Shown here: one piece after another, positions 5,163-6,599 of the stretch
How positions within the stretch are numbered: position 1 is the first letter of the stretch
How the letters are laid out: each line of letters starts with the position of its first letter
Assembly (NCBI GenBank): GCA_003566475.1
Contig: PXDE01000547.1
Coordinates: 1 to 6,599 of the forward strand
Length of the DNA: 6,599 bases
Origin: PVC group bacterium
Lineage (GTDB): Bacteria > Verrucomicrobiota > Kiritimatiellia > SS1-B-03-39 > PXDE01
Direction: 5' to 3'
Program-made: the position numbers and the translations under genes
The notes under the pieces: model-generated
Database searches by the model: none
The model's input: the letters and a program-made list of their open reading frames with translations, nothing else
What the model was told of the DNA's origin: nothing

Positions 5163-6482
5163 ATGAACTACCGCGACCTCGACCGCCGCCATCTCTGGCA
5201 CCCGTACACCCGCCGGTCCGCCGCCGAGGCGCAGGCCTGGCCGCTGATCGTGTCCGGGGAGGGCCCGTACCTGATCGACGACCAGGGCCGCCGCTATGTG
5301 GATGCCACCGCCTCCTGGTGGTCCTGCGCCCTCGGGCACAGCCACCCCCGGCTGGTCCGGGCCATTCAGGACCAGGCCGCGACCCTCCAGCATTCCATCA
5401 CCGGCAACCTGTCCCATCCCGGGGCCATCGAGCTGGCCGCCCGCCTGGCCGGGCTCATGCCCTCGCCGGGCCGCCATGTCCTGTTCGCCAGCGACGGCTC
5501 CTGCGCGGTCGAGCAGGCGGTGAAGATCGCCGTCCAATCCCACCACAACCTCGGCCATCCCGAACGCCACGGGTTCGTGGCCCTGTCCGATCCCTACCAC
5601 GGCGACACCCTGGGCTCGGTGTCGGTCGGGTTCATGGACGCCTTCCATCGGCCCTACCGGAATCTGGTGTTCCCGGTGACCCAGGTCACCCTCCCCGCCG
5701 GGCATCCCCTCTCCGAGCCCGCCGACGCCGAGGCCCGGTTCGCGCCCATCGCCGAGACCATCCGGGCCCGGGCCGACGCCCTGGCCGGCATCGTGGTCGA
5801 GCCCCTGGTCCAGGGCGCGGCCGGGATGCGCATGTACCCGGCCGTCTATCTGCGCATGCTGGCCGACCTCGCCCGGGAGACGGGGGCGGTGCTCATCGTG
5901 GACGAGGTGGCCATGGGCTACGGGCGCACCGGGCGCATGTTCGCCTTCGAACATGCCGGGATCGACCCCGACATCGTGGTCATGGGCAAGGGCATCACCG
6001 GCGGCGCCACCCCGCTCAGCGCCACCGTGGTGAAGGACCGCATCTACGACACCTTCACGGATGGCCCGGACGGCGACCGGACGTTCTTCCATGGCCACAC
6101 GTGGTCGGGCCACCCCATCGGCTGCGCGGCCGCGCTGGAGACCTTGCGGGTATACGAGGAGGAGGCGATCCTCGAAGGCGTGTCCGAGCGCGTCCAGACC
6201 TTGGACGAAACCGTCCAGACCTTGGACGGCGCTCCCGGCGTGCGCGACGTCCGCGTGTTCGGCCTGATCGCCGCCATCGAGCTGGAACCGGGACCGGATC
6301 TGCGCCGTCGCACCGACGCCATCCGCGACACCCTCCGTGAGCAGAGCATCCTCATCCGCCCCCTCGGCCCCGTCGTCTATCTCTGCCCGCCTCTCAATAT
6401 CCCCATGGTGATGTTACAGGACACGGCCGAGAAAGTGGTCCGAGCCGTTCACCGCATTGCCCGCCCTCCCTCCTCGCGCTAG
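5163..6482 (+). CDS. bioA: Adenosylmethionine-8-amino-7-oxononanoate aminotransferase
   Basis: A 439-residue class III PLP aminotransferase making 7,8-diaminononanoate (DAPA) from KAPA in biotin synthesis, with SAM as the unusual amino donor. BioA landmarks are present: HLWHPYT (10-16, Tyr15), SWW (51-53), the phosphate-binding GSCAVE (112-117), PYHGD (144-148, Tyr145 stacks on PLP), EPLVQGAAGMRMY (213-225), VDEVAMGYGRTG (246-257, Asp247), MGKGITGG with the Schiff-base Lys276, FFHGHTWSGHP (308-318) and IRP with Arg399 for the KAPA carboxylate. Length agrees with the family. The ATG at 5163 is preferred; an in-frame ATG at 5151 adds MRYP, and neither has a strong ribosome site. It lies 46 bases after the nuclease gene with no visible promoter of its own, so it may be read from the restriction-modification transcript. 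Other bio genes are not in the window. A 7-residue duplication lies near residues 344-356. Confidence 0.94.
   Translation: MNYRDLDRRHLWHPYTRRSAAEAQAWPLIVSGEGPYLIDDQGRRYVDATASWWSCALGHSHPRLVRAIQDQAATLQHSITGNLSHPGAIELAARLAGLMPSPGRHVLFASDGSCAVEQAVKIAVQSHHNLGHPERHGFVALSDPYHGDTLGSVSVGFMDAFHRPYRNLVFPVTQVTLPAGHPLSEPADAEARFAPIAETIRARADALAGIVVEPLVQGAAGMRMYPAVYLRMLADLARETGAVLIVDEVAMGYGRTGRMFAFEHAGIDPDIVVMGKGITGGATPLSATVVKDRIYDTFTDGPDGDRTFFHGHTWSGHPIGCAAALETLRVYEEEAILEGVSERVQTLDETVQTLDGAPGVRDVRVFGLIAAIELEPGPDLRRRTDAIRDTLREQSILIRPLGPVVYLCPPLNIPMVMLQDTAEKVVRAVHRIARPPSSR
6191..6228 (+). repeat. In-frame 17-base tandem duplication within bioA
   Basis: The 17-mer CGTCCAGACCTTGGACG occurs at 6191-6207 and again at 6212-6228, a period of 21 bases (seven codons). 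It encodes two successive VQTLD units. Each copy also contains a small palindrome, GTCCA/TGGAC. The reading frame is kept, and the site lies between the motifs that bind PLP and substrate, so activity is probably unaffected. Confidence 0.8.
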
Positions 6483-6494
6483 CATCGGGCTGTG

Positions 6495-6599
6495 ATGAGA
6501 CGCCTCGACGAGATCCTGGGCACGGTGTCGCGCGCGTTCCCGGAAGCGGGGATCGACGTCCTGCTCATCGGCGGGTTCGCGGTGAACCACTACGGCTAC
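6495..6599 (+). CDS. Probable nucleotidyltransferase, N-terminal fragment
   Basis: Thirty-five residues starting MRRLDEILGTVSRAF and continuing to VLLIGGFAVNHYGY before the right edge cuts it. The helix followed by a hydrophobic strand and GG-x-A is the opening of the nucleotidyltransferase (polymerase beta-like) fold, as in MNT/AbiEii-type and related stand-alone enzymes; the catalytic DxD would lie just beyond the window. It begins 12 bases after the bioA stop in the same direction, so it may be co-transcribed. A GTG codon directly before the ATG is an equally possible start. Whether it is a toxin of a two-component system, a tRNA- or antibiotic-modifying enzyme, or something else cannot be told from this fragment. 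Confidence 0.55.
   Translation, partial: MRRLDEILGTVSRAFPEAGIDVLLIGGFAVNHYGY

Noticed and set aside
5037..6113. A 358-codon open frame on the minus strand opposite bioA.
   Set aside because: Its Gly/His/Pro-rich translation is typical of the antisense of a GC-rich gene, and bioA on the other strand is certain.

Overview
The window looks like the chromosome of a very GC-rich bacterium, most likely a gammaproteobacterium. The evidence is the pairing of a DUF2868 membrane protein with a DUF3482-type GTPase and the BioA sequence. Genus cannot be read from the sequence.

Layout, left to right. (1) Minus strand, 1-1662: a two-gene unit, with the DUF2868-type membrane protein (196-1662) upstream of, and overlapping by ATGA, a P-loop GTPase that runs off the left edge. 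(2) 1663-2181: about 520 bases with no convincing gene but with a dense run of inverted repeats, several of them closing on five-base loops. (3) Minus strand, 2182-2415: a VapB/AbrB-type antitoxin with no toxin gene after it, preceded by an AT-rich promoter/operator segment holding a 9-base direct repeat. (4) Plus strand, 2634-5116: a two-gene restriction-modification unit. It consists of a complete cytosine-5 DNA methyltransferase and, overlapping it by one base (TGATG), a 395-residue protein of unrecognised family whose C-terminal half carries a plausible PD-(D/E)xK-type nuclease site. (5) Plus strand, 5163-6482: bioA, the SAM-dependent aminotransferase of biotin synthesis. (6) Plus strand, 6495 to the right edge: the first 35 residues of a probable nucleotidyltransferase.

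Interpretation. The GTPase unit and bioA share the very high GC of the host. The restriction-modification and antitoxin segment is visibly less GC-rich (for example 63% in 4741-4800 against 77% in 5401-5460), which suggests a defence/addiction segment inserted between housekeeping genes. The methyltransferase would protect the host DNA that the putative nuclease cuts. The antitoxin may be a leftover of a neighbouring toxin-antitoxin operon. The parts least explained by known families are the nuclease candidate and the hairpin-rich 1748-2157 tract.
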